A stretch of 64,000 bases of DNA from Paludibacteraceae bacterium (GTDB lineage Bacteria > Bacteroidota > Bacteroidia > Bacteroidales > Paludibacteraceae), in NCBI GenBank assembly GCA_016937795.1, contig JAFGVV010000049.1, positions 124,001 through 188,000 of the forward strand. The letters run 5' to 3'. Both the position numbers and the translations under genes were made by a program. Under the pieces are notes generated by a model. That model worked only from the letters and a program-made list of their open reading frames with translations, was not told the DNA's origin and did not search any database. Below, piece by piece: positions 42,978 through 53,142 of the stretch; the first letter of the stretch is position 1; every line of letters starts with the position of its first letter.

Positions 42978-43072
42978 GATATATATCACATTTTTCAAAT
43001 GAACATTTTGTATTTATGCTTGTTAAGACTAAAGAATTAGAAGTACAAACAACGTTAAATAAGAATTTTCGT

Positions 43073-43080
43073 TATATTTG
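43073..43080 (+). promoter_or_regulatory. -7 box upstream of the aconitase gene
   Basis: TATATTTG, matching TAnnTTTG, 39 bp before the ATG at 43120. It probably drives the aconitase/citrate synthase pair. Confidence 0.6.
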
Positions 43081-43119
43081 TAGGTAAAATTATTACAAAT
43101 TGAATAAAATTACAATAAT

Positions 43120-45372
43120 ATGGTTTTCGACAAAGAAATGATTGAAAAGATCTATGCTGAGCTTCCAGAAAAGATCGAAAAAATCAAAAGCACACTGCAA
43201 CGTCCCCTCACACTTACCGAAAAAACTCTTTACGCGCATCTTTCTGCCGATGAGGTTCTAAAAAGTCACGAACGGGCTGTGGATTATGTAAATTTTTCGC
43301 CCGACCGTGTAGCCATGCAGGATGCTACGGCTCAAATGGCGTTGTTGCAGTTGATGAATTCCGGTCGTAAAACTGTAGCTGTTCCTTCAACCGTACATTG
43401 CGACCACCTGATACAGGCGCACATTTCTGCAAAAGTGGATTTGGGTACTGCCAACCAAACCAACAGCGAAGTGTATGATTTCCTGAGTGCTGTATCGAAT
43501 AAATTCGGCATTGGATTCTGGAAACCCGGAGCAGGAATTATCCATCAGGTTGTACTCGAGAACTATGCATTTCCGGGTGGAATGATGGTGGGAACTGACT
43601 CGCACACACCTAACGCTGGCGGACTCGGCATGATTGCCATTGGTGTGGGCGGTGCCGATGCTGTGGATGTAATGGCCGGACTACCCTGGGAACTCAAAAT
43701 GCCCAAAATAATAGGCGTAAAACTTACCGGAAAGCTTTCGGGTTGGGCTTCGCCAAAGGATGTGATTCTGAAACTCGCCGGAATTCTGACCGTAAAAAGT
43801 GGAACAAATGCCATAATTGAATATTTTGGCGAAGGTACCGAATCGCTTTCGGCAACCGGAAAAGGCACAATTTGTAATATGGGCGCCGAAGTAGGTGCAA
43901 CCACTTCTATTTTCCCCTTTGATAAAAAATCAGCTGAATATCTGAATGCCACGGGACGTGCTTCTGTAGCCGATTTTGCATTGAAAAACATTGCCCACCT
44001 GCAGGCTGATGCCGAAGTGGTGGCAAATCCCGAAAAATATTACGATCGCCTGATTGAAATTAATCTGAGCGAACTCGAACCACACGTAAACGGTCCGTTT
44101 ACACCCGATGCAGCTTATACGCTGAGTGAATTTGCAAAGGCAGTAAAAGAAAAAGGCTATCCACAAAAAATGGAAGTCGGACTGATTGGTTCCTGCACAA
44201 ACTCGTCGTACGAAGACCTTACACGTGCAGCTTCCATTGTAAAAAAAGCAAAAGAAGACGGGCTGAAAGTGCAGGCGCAGTTTATCATCAATCCAGGTTC
44301 AGAACAGGTGCGTTATACAGCCGAACGCGATGGCGTACTTGCTGAATTCGAATCGGTAGGCGCTGTGGTTATGGCCAATGCCTGCGGACCTTGTATCGGA
44401 CAATGGAAACGCGATATCGATGTAGCCGATCGTCCGAATTCAATCATCACGTCGTTCAACCGCAACTTTGCAAAACGCGCCGACGGCAACCCCAACACTC
44501 ATATTTTTATCGGTTCACCCGAAATTGTATCTGCGCTGACCATAGCCGGCGATCTGACTTTTAACCCATTGAAAGACACCCTGACCAACGAAAAAGGCGA
44601 GCAGGTAAAATTAGCCGAGCCTAAAGGTTACGAACTTCCCATAAAAGGTTTCGATGTGAAAGATGCGGGCTACATTGCCCCTGTGGAAGATGGAAGCGGC
44701 ATTGAAGTAAATATCAATCCTGAATCCAAACGTCTGCAAAAACTTGCACCTTTTGCTCCCTGGGACGGCAAAGAACTTATCAATCAACCTTTGCTCATAA
44801 AAGCCAAAGGCAAATGCACCACCGACCATATTTCGATGGCCGGGCCATGGTTACGTTTCCGTGGCCATATCGACAATATTTCGGATAATATGCTTATTGG
44901 TGCAGTCAATGCATTCAACGACAAGACAAATGCGGTACTCGACCCTGAAACAGGCGAATACAGCGCAGTTCCGGCTTTGGCTCGAAAATACAAAGCACAG
45001 GGCATTGGCTCAGTAGTAGTGGCCGAAGAAAATTACGGCGAAGGATCGAGTCGCGAACATGCAGCAATGGAGCCACGACACCTGAATGTAAAAGCCATTC
45101 TCGTAAAATCGTTTGCCCGCATACACGAAACAAACCTGAAAAAACAAGGCATGTTAGCCCTGACATTTGCCGACAAAAACGACTACGACAAAGTACGCGA
45201 AGATGATAAAATAAGCATACTTGGACTAACAGAATTTGCTCCGGGCAAGAATTTGATTGTAATGTTAACGCATTCCGACGGAACAAGTGAACAATTTGAA
45301 GCTATTCACACTTATAATAATGCACAGATTGAATGGTTTAAAGCAGGAAGTGCACTGAATGGATTAAAGTAA
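43120..45372 (+). CDS. Aconitate hydratase
   Basis: 750 residues, the size of mitochondrial-type aconitase. It isomerises citrate and isocitrate using a [4Fe-4S] cluster. Cluster ligands are C359 in [13 protein letters not shown] and C422/C425 in [50 protein letters not shown] and [18 protein letters not shown] give the substrate-binding serine and arginine sites. It is followed 29 bp later by citrate synthase and then isocitrate dehydrogenase, so the three genes make citrate into 2-oxoglutarate. Confidence 0.97.
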   Translation: MVFDKEMIEKIYAELPEKIEKIKSTLQRPLTLTEKTLYAHLSADEVLKSHERAVDYVNFSPDRVAMQDATAQMALLQLMNSGRKTVAVPSTVHCDHLIQAHISAKVDLGTANQTNSEVYDFLSAVSNKFGIGFWKPGAGIIHQVVLENYAFPGGMMVGTDSHTPNAGGLGMIAIGVGGADAVDVMAGLPWELKMPKIIGVKLTGKLSGWASPKDVILKLAGILTVKSGTNAIIEYFGEGTESLSATGKGTICNMGAEVGATTSIFPFDKKSAEYLNATGRASVADFALKNIAHLQADAEVVANPEKYYDRLIEINLSELEPHVNGPFTPDAAYTLSEFAKAVKEKGYPQKMEVGLIGSCTNSSYEDLTRAASIVKKAKEDGLKVQAQFIINPGSEQVRYTAERDGVLAEFESVGAVVMANACGPCIGQWKRDIDVADRPNSIITSFNRNFAKRADGNPNTHIFIGSPEIVSALTIAGDLTFNPLKDTLTNEKGEQVKLAEPKGYELPIKGFDVKDAGYIAPVEDGSGIEVNINPESKRLQKLAPFAPWDGKELINQPLLIKAKGKCTTDHISMAGPWLRFRGHIDNISDNMLIGAVNAFNDKTNAVLDPETGEYSAVPALARKYKAQGIGSVVVAEENYGEGSSREHAAMEPRHLNVKAILVKSFARIHETNLKKQGMLALTFADKNDYDKVREDDKISILGLTEFAPGKNLIVMLTHSDGTSEQFEAIHTYNNAQIEWFKAGSALNGLK

Positions 45373-45401
45373 TAAATAATAACTACTAAAATAAAAAACA
45401 C

Positions 45402-46763
45402 ATGGCAAACGAAAAAGACTTTCTGATTTATAAGCTATCGGAAACCATCAAAACAACCAGTCGTATCGACAAAGAACTCTTCACTCAACTCAATGTAAAA
45501 CGCGGTCTGCGAAACGAAGATCATACAGGCGTAATAGCAGGTTTAACTAAAGTCGGTGACGTTGTTGGCTACGAGCGTTTGCCGGAAGGAGGATTGAAAG
45601 CCATACCCGGAAAATTATTTTATCGTGGTGTTGACCTCGAAGACCTGGTGCATGGACTTGAAGCGGAGGACAGACTTGGTTTTGAAGAAACAGCCTTCCT
45701 GCTCCTTTCGGGTTATCTGCCCGATGCTGAAGAGCTGCGCACTTTCTCGACCATTCTGAATGATCAAATGCCGCTAGAGCAAAAAATGAAAATGAATATC
45801 ATTGATCTGGAAGGTACTGATATCATGAATATTCTGGCACGCTCGGTACTCGAAATGTACACCTTCGACAACAACGCTGATGATATTTCGCGTGACAACC
45901 TTATTCGTCAGTCGATTGAATTGATTTCGAAATTCCCAACCATTATTGCGTATGCATATAACATTATGCGCCATAGTCAGCAGGGACGTTCGTTACATAT
46001 CCGTCACCCGAAAGAAGGTGCTTCGATAGCCGAAAACTTCCTGTTTATGATGAAAGGTCCCGGTCGATACACCGAACTCGATGTGAAACTGCTCGACCTT
46101 TGTCTCATTCTGCACGCCGAACATGGTGGTGGTAACAACTCAACCTTCTCGGTTCGTGTAACAAGCTCAACACTTACTGATACTTACTCTGCTATTGCTG
46201 CCGGTATCGGTTCGCTCAAAGGCCCGTTGCATGGTGGTGCAAACATCAAGGTAAATCATATGTTCGAACACCTGAAAACAGCCATCAAGAAATGGGACGA
46301 TGTAAAAGAAATTGACATTTATCTAAAAAAAATGCTCAACAAAGAAGCATACAACAAAACGGGACTTATTTACGGTATCGGACATGCGGTTTATACCATT
46401 TCCGATCCACGTGCACTGCTTCTGAAAGAAATGGCGCGCAAGTTAGCGGAAGAAAAAGGTCTTCAAAAAGAATTTAATTTCCTTGAATTACTCGACGAAC
46501 GTGCAGTTAATGCATTTATGACCTTCAAAGGTGCAGGCATCAACAAGCAGGTTTGTACCAATGTGGATTTCTATTCCGGATTTGTGTATCAGGCAATGGG
46601 GCTTCCATCAGAAGTTTATACTCCGCTTTTCGCCATGTCGCGCATTACCGGATGGACCGCACATCGCATCGAAGAGCTCAACTTTGCAAGCAAACGTATT
46701 ATTCGCCCTGCATACAAAAATGTGGGTGAGAAAAAACCTTTTGTTCCAATGAGCAAACGATAG
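45402..46763 (+). CDS. gltA: Citrate synthase
   Basis: 453 residues. It condenses acetyl-CoA and oxaloacetate. Catalytic histidines are visible at H277 in GPLHGGANIK and H328 in GIGHAVYTISDPRA with the following aspartate; HAEHGGGNNSTFSVR (238-252) precedes them. An N-terminal extension of about 60 residues relative to short citrate synthases is usual for the Bacteroides type. Coupled to aconitase by 29 bp. It leads into a repeat-containing gap before the isocitrate dehydrogenase gene. Confidence 0.96.
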   Translation: MANEKDFLIYKLSETIKTTSRIDKELFTQLNVKRGLRNEDHTGVIAGLTKVGDVVGYERLPEGGLKAIPGKLFYRGVDLEDLVHGLEAEDRLGFEETAFLLLSGYLPDAEELRTFSTILNDQMPLEQKMKMNIIDLEGTDIMNILARSVLEMYTFDNNADDISRDNLIRQSIELISKFPTIIAYAYNIMRHSQQGRSLHIRHPKEGASIAENFLFMMKGPGRYTELDVKLLDLCLILHAEHGGGNNSTFSVRVTSSTLTDTYSAIAAGIGSLKGPLHGGANIKVNHMFEHLKTAIKKWDDVKEIDIYLKKMLNKEAYNKTGLIYGIGHAVYTISDPRALLLKEMARKLAEEKGLQKEFNFLELLDERAVNAFMTFKGAGINKQVCTNVDFYSGFVYQAMGLPSEVYTPLFAMSRITGWTAHRIEELNFASKRIIRPAYKNVGEKKPFVPMSKR

Positions 46764-46961
46764 TTTTTCAGGTCGAAAGTCAAAGGTCGAAAGTCAACTG
46801 CTGTTTATATGCAGACTTTTGACCTTTACTATTGATCTTTTCAAAAAATAATCGAATATCTAACAACAATTCAGGATCAAAACCAACAAAGTAGAACATT
46901 TCTCTTTTAACATTAGACCTTTGTCTTTTGACTTTTCTCTTTTGACCCTCAATAATTCCAT
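46764..46961. repeat. Word-like repeats between gltA and icd
   Basis: GTCGAAAGTCAAAGGTCGAA words and a later CTTTTGACTTTTCTCTTTTG echo. GGTCGAAAGTCAACTGC (46785-46801) pairs imperfectly with GCAGACTTTTGACC (46811-46824). It may act as a weak terminator or be repeat debris. Confidence 0.55.
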
Positions 46962-48185
46962 ATGAATAAAATTAAAGTACAAAATCCGGTTGTCGAACTC
47001 GACGGCGACGAAATGACCCGCATTATCTGGTCATTTATCAAAGAACAACTTATTCTTCCTTATCTCGATCTCGACATTAAATATTATGATTTGGGCATCG
47101 AGAATCGTGATGCTACCAACGACGAGGTAACTGTGGAGGCTGCCAATGCCATCAACAAATACAATGTGGGTATTAAATGTGCCACCATTACGCCCGACGA
47201 AGCACGCATGGAAGAATTCGGACTCAAAAAAATGTGGAAATCGCCCAATGGAACACTCCGAAACATTATTGGCGGTACTGTATTCCGCGAACCTATTATC
47301 TGCTCAAATGTACCACGTTTGGTTCCGGGTTGGACACAACCTATCGTTATCGGCCGTCATGCTTTTGGCGATCAGTACAAAGCTACCGATGTGGTGATCA
47401 AAGGAAAAGGAACGCTCAAAATGACCTTTACCAATGAAAACGGAGAAACCAAAGAATGGGAAGTATACGATTTTAAAGGCGATGGAGTGGCATTGAGCAT
47501 GTATAACACCGACGAATCGATTTATGGCTTTGCACGTTCGTCGATGCAGGTGGCGCTCGATAAAAAATGGCCGCTTTACATGTCGACCAAAAATACGATT
47601 CTGAAAGCTTACGACGGACGTTTCAAAGATATTTTCCAGGAAGTTTACGAAAATGAATTCAGGGAAAAATACAAAGAAGCCGGTATTGTGTACGAACACC
47701 GTCTTATCGACGACATGGTGGCTTCGGCACTTAAATGGAATGGTGGATTTGTATGGGCCTGCAAAAATTATGATGGCGACGTACAGTCGGACACTGTAGC
47801 ACAGGGATTTGGTTCACTGGGACTTATGTCGTCGGTACTTGTTACTCCCGATGGAAAAACTGTAGAAGCTGAAGCTGCTCACGGCACTGTAACACGTCAC
47901 TACCGTCAGCATCAGCAGGGAAAAGAAACCTCGACAAACCCGATTGCCTCCATCTTTGCATGGACACGCGGACTTGCGCATCGTGGAAAACTCGACGGCA
48001 ATCAGGCGTTGATAAACTTCTGCACCAAACTCGAGGAAGTTTGCGTAGAAACTGTAGAAGCCGGCGAAATGACAAAAGATCTGGCTATTCTGGTACATGG
48101 CGATAATATCAGTCGTACCGATTATCTGAATACACAGGATTTCCTGGCTGCGATAAAACGTAATCTTGACAAAAAACTTGCATAG
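46962..48185 (+). CDS. icd: NADP-dependent isocitrate dehydrogenase (eukaryotic-like type II)
   Basis: 407 residues. It oxidises isocitrate to 2-oxoglutarate. [20 protein letters not shown] is the substrate-binding S-P-N-G-T-x-R-N region of type II enzymes, quite different from E. coli Icd. [20 protein letters not shown] carries the metal-binding aspartates, and [15 protein letters not shown] is the NADP-specificity segment with H and R. It completes the citrate-to-2-oxoglutarate set. It converges with topB across a long inverted repeat. Confidence 0.96.
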   Translation: MNKIKVQNPVVELDGDEMTRIIWSFIKEQLILPYLDLDIKYYDLGIENRDATNDEVTVEAANAINKYNVGIKCATITPDEARMEEFGLKKMWKSPNGTLRNIIGGTVFREPIICSNVPRLVPGWTQPIVIGRHAFGDQYKATDVVIKGKGTLKMTFTNENGETKEWEVYDFKGDGVALSMYNTDESIYGFARSSMQVALDKKWPLYMSTKNTILKAYDGRFKDIFQEVYENEFREKYKEAGIVYEHRLIDDMVASALKWNGGFVWACKNYDGDVQSDTVAQGFGSLGLMSSVLVTPDGKTVEAEAAHGTVTRHYRQHQQGKETSTNPIASIFAWTRGLAHRGKLDGNQALINFCTKLEEVCVETVEAGEMTKDLAILVHGDNISRTDYLNTQDFLAAIKRNLDKKLA

Positions 48186-48203
48186 AAATCAAGACCTGAA
48201 AGG

Positions 48204-48347
48204 TTTGAGATAAGAGCCTGTCTCAAATAGTTGAACGCAAATTACGCAAAAAAACGCAAATTTACACAAATCAGATATCATCTTTATTCAAATAATATAG
48301 AATATTGAAATTGTCTATTTGTGAAAATTTGCGTAATTTGCGTTCAA
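48204..48347. repeat. Nested inverted repeats between icd and topB
   Basis: TTTGAGA / TCTCAAA (48204-48227) forms a small hairpin. TTGAACGCAAATTACGCAAA (48231-48250) is the exact inverse of 48328-48347, and the pairing extends through TTT-x-CACAAAT after a 10-nt insertion in the left arm. It sits between convergent genes and may serve as a bidirectional terminator. Confidence 0.8.
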
Positions 48348-48379
48348 AAAATGCTTTTGATAATGCATCTTCAAATCTC

Positions 48380-50302
48380 TTACTCTTCCAAAGGTCTGCG
48401 ATAATTACAACCCGCTTTCCACTCGCTGCAACCATAAGCAGTTTTACCTTTTAATATCACGCCTTTTCCGCAAAGCGGACAAACCTCCTGAGCTGGCTGT
48501 GCAACCGGTTGTGCCATTACCTGACCAAGTGTACGGTTATCTGTTTTTACATTCAGCACAATTGTTCGCACCATTTCTTTCAGTTCGTCGAGAAAAGCGC
48601 GCGCTTCATATTCGCCTTTTTCAATCTGTCGAAGTTTGCGCTCCCACAAACCTGTAAGCTCAGCCGATTTCAGCAATTCCTCCTGAATAGTCAGTATCAA
48701 ATCCACACCCGTAGTGGTAGCAATCAGATTTTTGCGTTCCTTGCGGATATATTCGCGTTTGAAAAGTGTTTCAATAATCGCTGCACGGGTCGAAGGACGA
48801 CCGATGCCATTTTCCTTCAACGCATCGCGAAGTTCGTCATTGTCCACAAACTTACCGGCCGTTTCCATAGCCCGCAGCAAAGTAGCCTCGGTATAAGGTT
48901 TAGGCGGCGAAGTCCATTTTTCGGCCAAAGTTGGTTCGTGCGGTCCTGATTCGCCTTTTTCGAAAAGCGGAAGTGTTTTCTCATCATCTTCCTGTTCTTT
49001 TTCTTCGTCGGTACGGGCCTTCTCGAACACCACACGCCATCCCGGATCAATGATTTGCTTTCCGGTAACTTTAAATTCCACTTTATCCACTTCGCCCAGT
49101 ACCGTAGTGGTCGAAATTTTACATTCAGGATAAAAATTAGCAATAAACCTGCGCGCTACCAGATCAAAAACCCTTCGTTCGTTTTCGTTGAGCGCCGTCG
49201 GGTGTACACCTGTAGGAATAATAGCATGGTGATCGGTGACCTTTGTATTGTCGAAAACCTTTTTTGTTTTAGGAAGTTTTGTCGCCAGCAAAGGAGCTGT
49301 CAGCAGTTCGTAATCTTTTATACCTTTCAGAATATCAGGTATTTTAGGATACATATCGTCGCTCAGATAAGTAGTATCCACACGCGGATAAGTAGTTACT
49401 TTTTTCTCGTAAAGAATCTGAATAAGCTTCAGTGTTTCGTCGGCCGAAAATCCGAATTTCTTATTGCACTCCACCTGTAAGGATGTAAGGTCGAAAAGTC
49501 GCGGAGCCGATTCAGTGCCTTTTTTGGTCGAGAAGTCGGTTACCACAAAGTCGGCATTCTTCACAGTTTCGAGGAAGTTATTTCCTTCTTCCACACTTGA
49601 GAAACGCCCTTTTGTAGCCGAGAAAATCGTATCGCGATATACAGTTTTCAGCTCCCAGTAAGCTTCGGGCTTGAAATTCTCAATTTCGAGTTGACGGTTC
49701 ACAATGAGGGCAAGCGTAGGCGTTTGCACACGGCCAATTGAAAGCACCTGTCGGTTTTTGCCGTATTTAAGTGTATAAAGTCGCGTGGCGTTCATTCCCA
49801 GCATCCAATCGCCAATGGCGCGCGAAAGTCCGGCTTCGTATAAATGCTGATATTCCGACTGATCTTTCAGTTTTTTGAACCCTTCGCGAATGGCTTCTTC
49901 GGTCAGCGACGAAATCCACAAACGTTTCACCGGACATTTGCACATGGCTTTCTGCATTACCCAACGCTGAATAAGCTCTCCCTCCTGCCCCGCATCACCG
50001 CAGTTTACCACTTCGTCGGCGTTTGCCATAAGTGTTTCAATTACCTTAAACTGTTTTTGAATACCGCTGTCGTTCATCACTTTAATGCCGAAGCGTTGCG
50101 GAATCATGGGCAAATGACTCAATGCCCATGCTTTCCATTCGGGCGCATACTCATGCGGTTCGAGCAATCCGCACAAATGTCCGAAAGTCCAGGTTACCTG
50201 ATAGCCATTCCCTTCGATATAACCCTCTTTCCGGGTTTTAGCACCCAGAATTTCAGCAATATCACGTGCCACACTTGGTTTTTCGGCTATACAGACTATC
50301 AT
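48380..50302 (-). CDS. topB: DNA topoisomerase III
   Basis: 640 residues from ATG at 50302; 12 further upstream codons exist, but the -7 box lies there. MIVCIAEKPSVARDIAEILG is the Toprim start, and NCGDAGQEGELI (100-111) gives the acidic metal site. The nucleophile is Y305 in TTYPRVDTTYL. The C-terminus has a zinc-finger-like CPLCGKGVILKG and a final CSEWKAGCNYR. It is a type IA enzyme that relaxes and decatenates DNA. It is similar to plasmid- and element-associated TopB as well as chromosomal copies; nothing nearby indicates a conjugative element. Confidence 0.95.
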   Translation of the reverse strand: MIVCIAEKPSVARDIAEILGAKTRKEGYIEGNGYQVTWTFGHLCGLLEPHEYAPEWKAWALSHLPMIPQRFGIKVMNDSGIQKQFKVIETLMANADEVVNCGDAGQEGELIQRWVMQKAMCKCPVKRLWISSLTEEAIREGFKKLKDQSEYQHLYEAGLSRAIGDWMLGMNATRLYTLKYGKNRQVLSIGRVQTPTLALIVNRQLEIENFKPEAYWELKTVYRDTIFSATKGRFSSVEEGNNFLETVKNADFVVTDFSTKKGTESAPRLFDLTSLQVECNKKFGFSADETLKLIQILYEKKVTTYPRVDTTYLSDDMYPKIPDILKGIKDYELLTAPLLATKLPKTKKVFDNTKVTDHHAIIPTGVHPTALNENERRVFDLVARRFIANFYPECKISTTTVLGEVDKVEFKVTGKQIIDPGWRVVFEKARTDEEKEQEDDEKTLPLFEKGESGPHEPTLAEKWTSPPKPYTEATLLRAMETAGKFVDNDELRDALKENGIGRPSTRAAIIETLFKREYIRKERKNLIATTTGVDLILTIQEELLKSAELTGLWERKLRQIEKGEYEARAFLDELKEMVRTIVLNVKTDNRTLGQVMAQPVAQPAQEVCPLCGKGVILKGKTAYGCSEWKAGCNYRRPLEE

Positions 50303-50335
50303 AAATTTCGAGTTGTTTTTAGTGTTTACAGTATG

Positions 50336-50343
50336 CAAAGGTA
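50336..50343 (-). promoter_or_regulatory. -7 box of the topB promoter
   Basis: TACCTTTG on the minus strand, matching TAnnTTTG. Transcription would begin near 50330, which excludes a start codon at 50338 and supports 50302. Confidence 0.65.
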
Positions 50344-50492
50344 CTTAAAAAAATGATTTTTCAGACCTGAAAATTTACCCTGAAAGGCAATTGAATTATC
50401 AACATGCAAGTTTTCACTTATTTGTAATTCTCATTCGAAATAAATTATTTACATTTGTAACTGATTATTTAATCTCTGAAAATCTACACATT

Positions 50493-50972
50493 ATGACAGA
50501 AATCACTCCCACCGGCTGCTGTCCTCCCTTCGACCCTACTCCCTGGGACGACCAGATTATTGAATGGTATAATAAGCTCTTTATCAAAGACAGGGTCTTC
50601 TGCTTATTTAATATGCCTGTGAATTTTGGCAAAGTAATGACCCGTATAATGTCAAAAGCTGACAAACATGGTGCGACAGTGCCGGATGCAATGTGTTTAT
50701 CGGATCATGCATCGGCCTGGAATATGAATGTTTTTGTGGCTGTAGATAAAAAAATCCCGGACCTAAAGACTGTAAAAATAACAGGAAAATTCTACTGTCG
50801 CGTTTACGAAGGTGATTTCAGAAAAACGGGTGAATGGATCAGTGATTTCAAAAAAACAAGCTCTGAAAAACATTTTTCAACAGGTAAAATGTACATGTGG
50901 TACACTACCTGTCCGAAATGTGCAAAAATATACGGCAAGAATTATGTCGTTATTTTATCAAAAATCAAATAA
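50493..50972 (+). CDS. Conserved Bacteroidota protein of unknown function (159 aa)
   Basis: Start ATG at 50493, 36 bp after a TACATTTG box (50450-50457); a longer frame exists upstream but overlaps the promoter. TPTGCCPPFDPTPWDDQIIE at the N-terminus and TTCPKCAKIYGKNYVVILSK at the C-terminus, each with conserved cysteines, mark a family known in many Bacteroidota and some other phyla. I recall no characterised member. The Cys pairs (CC and CPKC) could bind a metal. No signal or membrane segment. Confidence 0.85.
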   Translation: MTEITPTGCCPPFDPTPWDDQIIEWYNKLFIKDRVFCLFNMPVNFGKVMTRIMSKADKHGATVPDAMCLSDHASAWNMNVFVAVDKKIPDLKTVKITGKFYCRVYEGDFRKTGEWISDFKKTSSEKHFSTGKMYMWYTTCPKCAKIYGKNYVVILSKIK

Positions 50973-50983
50973 AATCAGAAAAA

Positions 50984-51181
50984 ATGGAAAACAAAGATTG
51001 TAAAAACAACCATCAAGCCACAGCTTCAGGTGGCGCAGTGTACGGACTTGGATTTATCGGTGCTGCAATTTATTTCATTTCGATATCCACCAGCTTTTGG
51101 GCGGGAGTTCTCGGTTTTCTGAAAGCCATCGTGTGGCCTGCGTTTTTAGTTTACGAGGCTTTGAAAGCTTTGGGAGCATAA
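50984..51181 (+). CDS. Small membrane protein (65 aa)
   Basis: ATG at 50984, 11 bp after the preceding stop. A hydrophilic start (MENKDCKNNHQATASGG) is followed by two hydrophobic segments: AVYGLGFIGAAIYFISIS and LGFLKAIVWPAFLVYEALKA. The pattern resembles small integral membrane proteins common in this phylum. Co-transcribed with the 159-aa gene. No function can be proposed. Confidence 0.75.
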   Translation: MENKDCKNNHQATASGGAVYGLGFIGAAIYFISISTSFWAGVLGFLKAIVWPAFLVYEALKALGA

Positions 51182-51671
51182 GGTCACAGAATCATTGAAT
51201 ATCACCCGAATTTAAGTCTCTGACAAAATTGTAGAGATAAAAAGGATTTTTATCCACTTATAAGTGCCTGTCAAACGAAATTGACCAAAGGATAGCTTAC
51301 GTTTTTTCAGTAAATTTGCAGAAGTAATTCTCAGGGAAATTCCTTGTATTTATTTTTAAGATTATCCGCTTCATCACCCAATTATCAAAAAACATTAAAC
51401 ACAAAGACACAAAGACACGATATTAAATAAAAGAAGACAATTTAATCTATTCTGGTATTGACAAGACACAAAGGATAAAACATAAATGTTTTATCTATAG
51501 GAAAAAGCTTTCAAAAACTAATAAATGTAAGCATTTCTTTTTTATGGCTTTATTATAGATTCAGGTAGAAAATACTATCTAATTTGTGTCTTCGTGTCTT
51601 CGTGTTTATTTAATTCAGATAAGGGTGCTGAATCGTATAATTATTGTAATGCAAATTAAAATTCTGAATAT
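51182..51671. repeat. Intergenic region with inverted repeat of AAAGACAC words
   Basis: No gene. AAACACAAAGACACAAAGAC (from 51398) and an inverted match ending GTGTCTTCGTGTTT (51583-51607) agree at about 22 of 25 positions and enclose 162 bp. A TAAATTTG box at 51311-51318 could be a distant promoter for the GH43 gene. Confidence 0.65.
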
Positions 51672-52724
51672 ATGAAGCTATTCCGTATCTCTCTTATCCT
51701 TTTGTGCCTGCTGGGCACATGGTCGCTTTCGGCTCAAAAACTAAAGAAAAATCAGTTCGACAATCCTCTGGCGCTTCAACGTGCCGACCCCTTTGTGACC
51801 AAAGCTGCCGACGGTTTTTATTATTTCATTGCTACCGCACCCGAATACGACCGCATCGAAATACGCAAATCGAAAACCATCAATGGCATAAAAAGTGCCA
51901 CTCCTGTAGTTGTTTGGCGCAAACACAGCAAAGGCGCTATGGGAAATCATATCTGGGCGCCTGAATTGCACCGGGTAAACGATAAATGGTATATTTACTT
52001 TGCGGCAGGAGGCGCTGAAGACCGTTGGAAAATCAGAATGTATGCACTTTCGAATCCTTCGGAAGACCCGACACAGGGTTTATGGACCGAAGAAGGTCAG
52101 ATTGTGAGTAAGGTGGATAAGTTTTCGCTTGATGCAACCAGTTTTGAGCACAAAGGTCAGCGATATATGATCTGGACCGACAGAGCGTCGAACACAGTTG
52201 TAAATACCGGATTGTTTATCGCCAAAATGACAAGCCCCACCACACTCGACAGCAAACAGGTGGTGATCAGTCAGCCTGAATACGACTGGGAAATAAAAGG
52301 TCACCGCGTAAACGAAGGTCCTGCAGTCCTTATCCGTAACGGAAAAGTATTCGTATCCTTCTCGGCCAGCGCCACCGATGCCAATTATTGTATCGGATTG
52401 CTTTGGGCCGACGAAAATGCAGACCTGCTCGATCCTGCCTCGTGGAAAAAATCGGAGAAACCGGTATTCTACAGCAATGAAGCGCTGAAACGTTTCGGAC
52501 CCGGACATAACAGTTTTACAAAATCAGAAGATGGTAAAACTGACATTATGATTTATCATGCCCGCGATTATAAAGATATTAAAGGCGAACCGCTGTACGA
52601 CCCGAACCGCCACACCCGTGCAAGAGTTATTCGCTGGACAAAAGACGGCATGCCCGATTTTGCACAGGATATTGACGACCACGAAACAGCATTGAAAAAG
52701 TGTAAGCTTAAAAAGAAAAAATAA
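51672..52724 (+). CDS. Secreted GH43-family glycoside hydrolase
   Basis: 350 residues with a signal peptide (MKLFRISLILLCLLGTWSLS-AQ). The five-bladed propeller of GH43 is indicated by RADPFVTKAADGFYYF (catalytic base D), HIWAPELHRVNDKWYIYFAA, SLDATSFEHKGQRYMIWTDR (pKa-modulating D) and RVNEGPAVLIRNGKVFVSFS (acid E). HARDYKDIKGEPLYDPNRHT near the end is common in the arabinan/galactan-cleaving subfamilies. It acts in the periplasm or outside on plant- or mucin-type glycans. The lysine-rich tail (KCKLKKKK) is unusual. Confidence 0.92.
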   Translation: MKLFRISLILLCLLGTWSLSAQKLKKNQFDNPLALQRADPFVTKAADGFYYFIATAPEYDRIEIRKSKTINGIKSATPVVVWRKHSKGAMGNHIWAPELHRVNDKWYIYFAAGGAEDRWKIRMYALSNPSEDPTQGLWTEEGQIVSKVDKFSLDATSFEHKGQRYMIWTDRASNTVVNTGLFIAKMTSPTTLDSKQVVISQPEYDWEIKGHRVNEGPAVLIRNGKVFVSFSASATDANYCIGLLWADENADLLDPASWKKSEKPVFYSNEALKRFGPGHNSFTKSEDGKTDIMIYHARDYKDIKGEPLYDPNRHTRARVIRWTKDGMPDFAQDIDDHETALKKCKLKKKK

Positions 52725-53142
52725 GTTTTCTGTAAACAAAAAAATACGATCGGCTTCAGAGTTTAGTTCGTTGAAATATTTAGTTGATATATTTCTAGCA
52801 CAATAGCACACATAGAAATTATTTAAGAAAAAGACTTAGTTCACATAGTAAAAGTATCTGACGATACTTTTATCGCTCTGAAATTATCCCGACATTCGGG
52901 ATAATTCTATGTGTTCTTAGTCTTTTCTGTTGTTTTCAAAACTACTGTGTACTATGTGTTGAAAACATATCAACAATAATTATCGGTTACTTATGTCTGC
53001 CTATCGTTTTTTAATTGTATACTATTTAGTCAAAAGTGTATCCCAACAACAGGAAAGATATTTGGAATTGCCATTAAGCGCTGAAAAGATATTATTTTTG
53101 TAAAGTTTGAATTATCCAACTTACAAAAGCAATTATACACAG
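52725..53142. repeat. Intergenic region with a stem-plus-two-hairpins element
   Basis: Outer arms 52831-52848 and 52907-52924 pair at 16 of 18 positions. Inside are hairpins AAAAGTATC-TGAC-GATACTTTT (52850-52871) and AATTATCCCGA-CAT-TCGGGATAATT (52882-52906). The whole resembles a three-way junction. A TATTTTTG -7 box for the GH92 gene is at 53093-53100. No gene. Confidence 0.8.
53093..53100 (+). promoter_or_regulatory. -7 box of the first GH92 gene
   Basis: TATTTTTG, matching TAnnTTTG, 42 bp before ATG 53143; supports that start over a TTG at 53107. Confidence 0.55.

Noticed and set aside
48380..50302. topB as marker of a conjugative element
   Set aside because: No relaxase, Tra or integrase genes are visible around it; neighbours are housekeeping or conserved hypothetical genes.
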